Shown one piece after another: positions 63,868-64,000 of a stretch of DNA of 64,000 bases. Both the position numbers and the translations under genes were made by a program. The notes beneath the pieces were generated by a model. It had not been told where the DNA came from. It made no database searches and was given only the letters and a program-made list of their open reading frames with translations. Every line of letters starts with the position of its first letter. Position 1 is the stretch's first letter. Source of the DNA: an uncultured Paracoccaceae bacterium (GTDB lineage: Bacteria; Pseudomonadota; Alphaproteobacteria; Rhodobacterales; Rhodobacteraceae); assembly GCA_913060475.1 (NCBI GenBank), contig CAJXSD010000003.1, positions 85,275-149,274 on the forward strand, written 5' to 3'.

Positions 63868-64000
63868 ATGGCGTTTTACGAAGACAGAGTGGAGCACTTT
63901 GGTGGTGCGCTTGTGCTGTTCAAGCGCAACCTTGCTGTCGCTGTTCCCAACGCCAAATCACATCGTAAGCAAGCGTGGTATATGCGTTTGAAGATTGGTG
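63868..64000 (+). CDS. Start of a probable tyrosine-recombinase (phage-type) integrase, cut by window end
   Basis: Only 44 residues are visible: MAFYEDRVEHFGGALVLFKR, then HRKQAWYMRLKIGG. The pattern of basic residues followed by W-Y-x-R-x-K-I-G-G resembles the first strand of the arm-binding region of phage-type integrases, but no catalytic residues are in view. The reading frame is open to the last base. The upstream 100 bases contain several GTAGC/GCTAC motifs, including an inverted pair at 63835-63854. If confirmed it would mark an integrated element next to rpsI. Confidence is limited by length. Confidence 0.55.
   Translation, partial: MAFYEDRVEHFGGALVLFKRNLAVAVPNAKSHRKQAWYMRLKIG

Overview
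The window is a 64 kb stretch of chromosome from an alphaproteobacterium of the order Rhodobacterales (Roseobacter group), with moderate GC content by eye. Evidence for this: the lptF-lptG-lptD-surA-pdxA-rsmA block divergent from pepA-holC, the Entner-Doudoroff pair edd-eda, a TRAP dicarboxylate transporter with its own two-component system, an alphaproteobacterial-type sulfite reductase operon (cysG-DUF2849-cysI-cysH-DUF934-fpr), DUF4167 and DUF2852 proteins, a Bpt-type arginyltransferase and an RSP_2648-like PIN protein. I cannot name the genus. Genes are densely packed, many joined by ATGA start/stop overlaps. I saw no rRNA, tRNA, CRISPR array or insertion sequence, and no gene-free stretch longer than about 230 bases.

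Layout. 1-3.0 kb: tail of a molybdenum-cofactor locus (xdhC, a molybdopterin-binding protein), infC with an ATA start, and an unknown membrane-anchored protein. 3.1-9.1 kb: sulfate/sulfite assimilation operon on the minus strand, headed by cysG and divergent from an Lrp-type regulator, with ferredoxin-NADP reductase as last gene. 9-10.2 kb: cytochrome P450. 10.3-16.9 kb: dctB-dctD and dctPQM, where the regulator DctD has lost the residues needed for sigma-54 activation. 16.9-24.8 kb: tpiA, a 2-oxoglutarate/Fe(II) oxygenase, Fe-S assembly genes (sufA-like, sufT), bpt, RDD and DUF2852 membrane proteins behind paired palindromes, a YbaK deacylase and glnE. 24.8-31.5 kb: eda-edd, an RlmI-like methyltransferase, a PIN protein, eno and an EamA transporter. 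31.6-38.1 kb: selO, an acetyltransferase, a nucleoside hydrolase, an orphan iron-binding protein, mazG, an M20 amidohydrolase and a DUF1499 protein. 38.1-54.1 kb: prfA-prmC, DUF4167, rsmA-pdxA-surA-lptD-lptG-lptF, pepA-holC, an aspartic protease, marC, an ABC-F protein and ndk. 54.2-63.7 kb: an NDUFAF6-like protein, cimA, cysS, a TfoX C-terminal-like protein, an MFS transporter, a DNA glycosylase, an esterase, an HNH nuclease, a membrane protein with a doubtful 5' end, and rplM-rpsI. The last 133 bases start a gene resembling a tyrosine-recombinase integrase, so an integrated element may begin at the right edge.

The gene content is mostly housekeeping; the more unusual signals are regulatory. 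An IscR-type palindrome sits exactly between the -35 and -10 boxes of the iron-binding protein gene, and a weaker copy precedes sufT-sufA. A TGTTA-N4-TAACA-type palindrome precedes both edd-eda and eno, linking two glycolytic loci. Two AATGTGAA-N5-TTCACATT sites precede the DUF2852/RDD genes. Two DctD-type sites three helical turns apart precede dctP at what looks like a sigma-70 promoter, which fits the degenerate DctD. I did not find a convincing new defence or mobile system.
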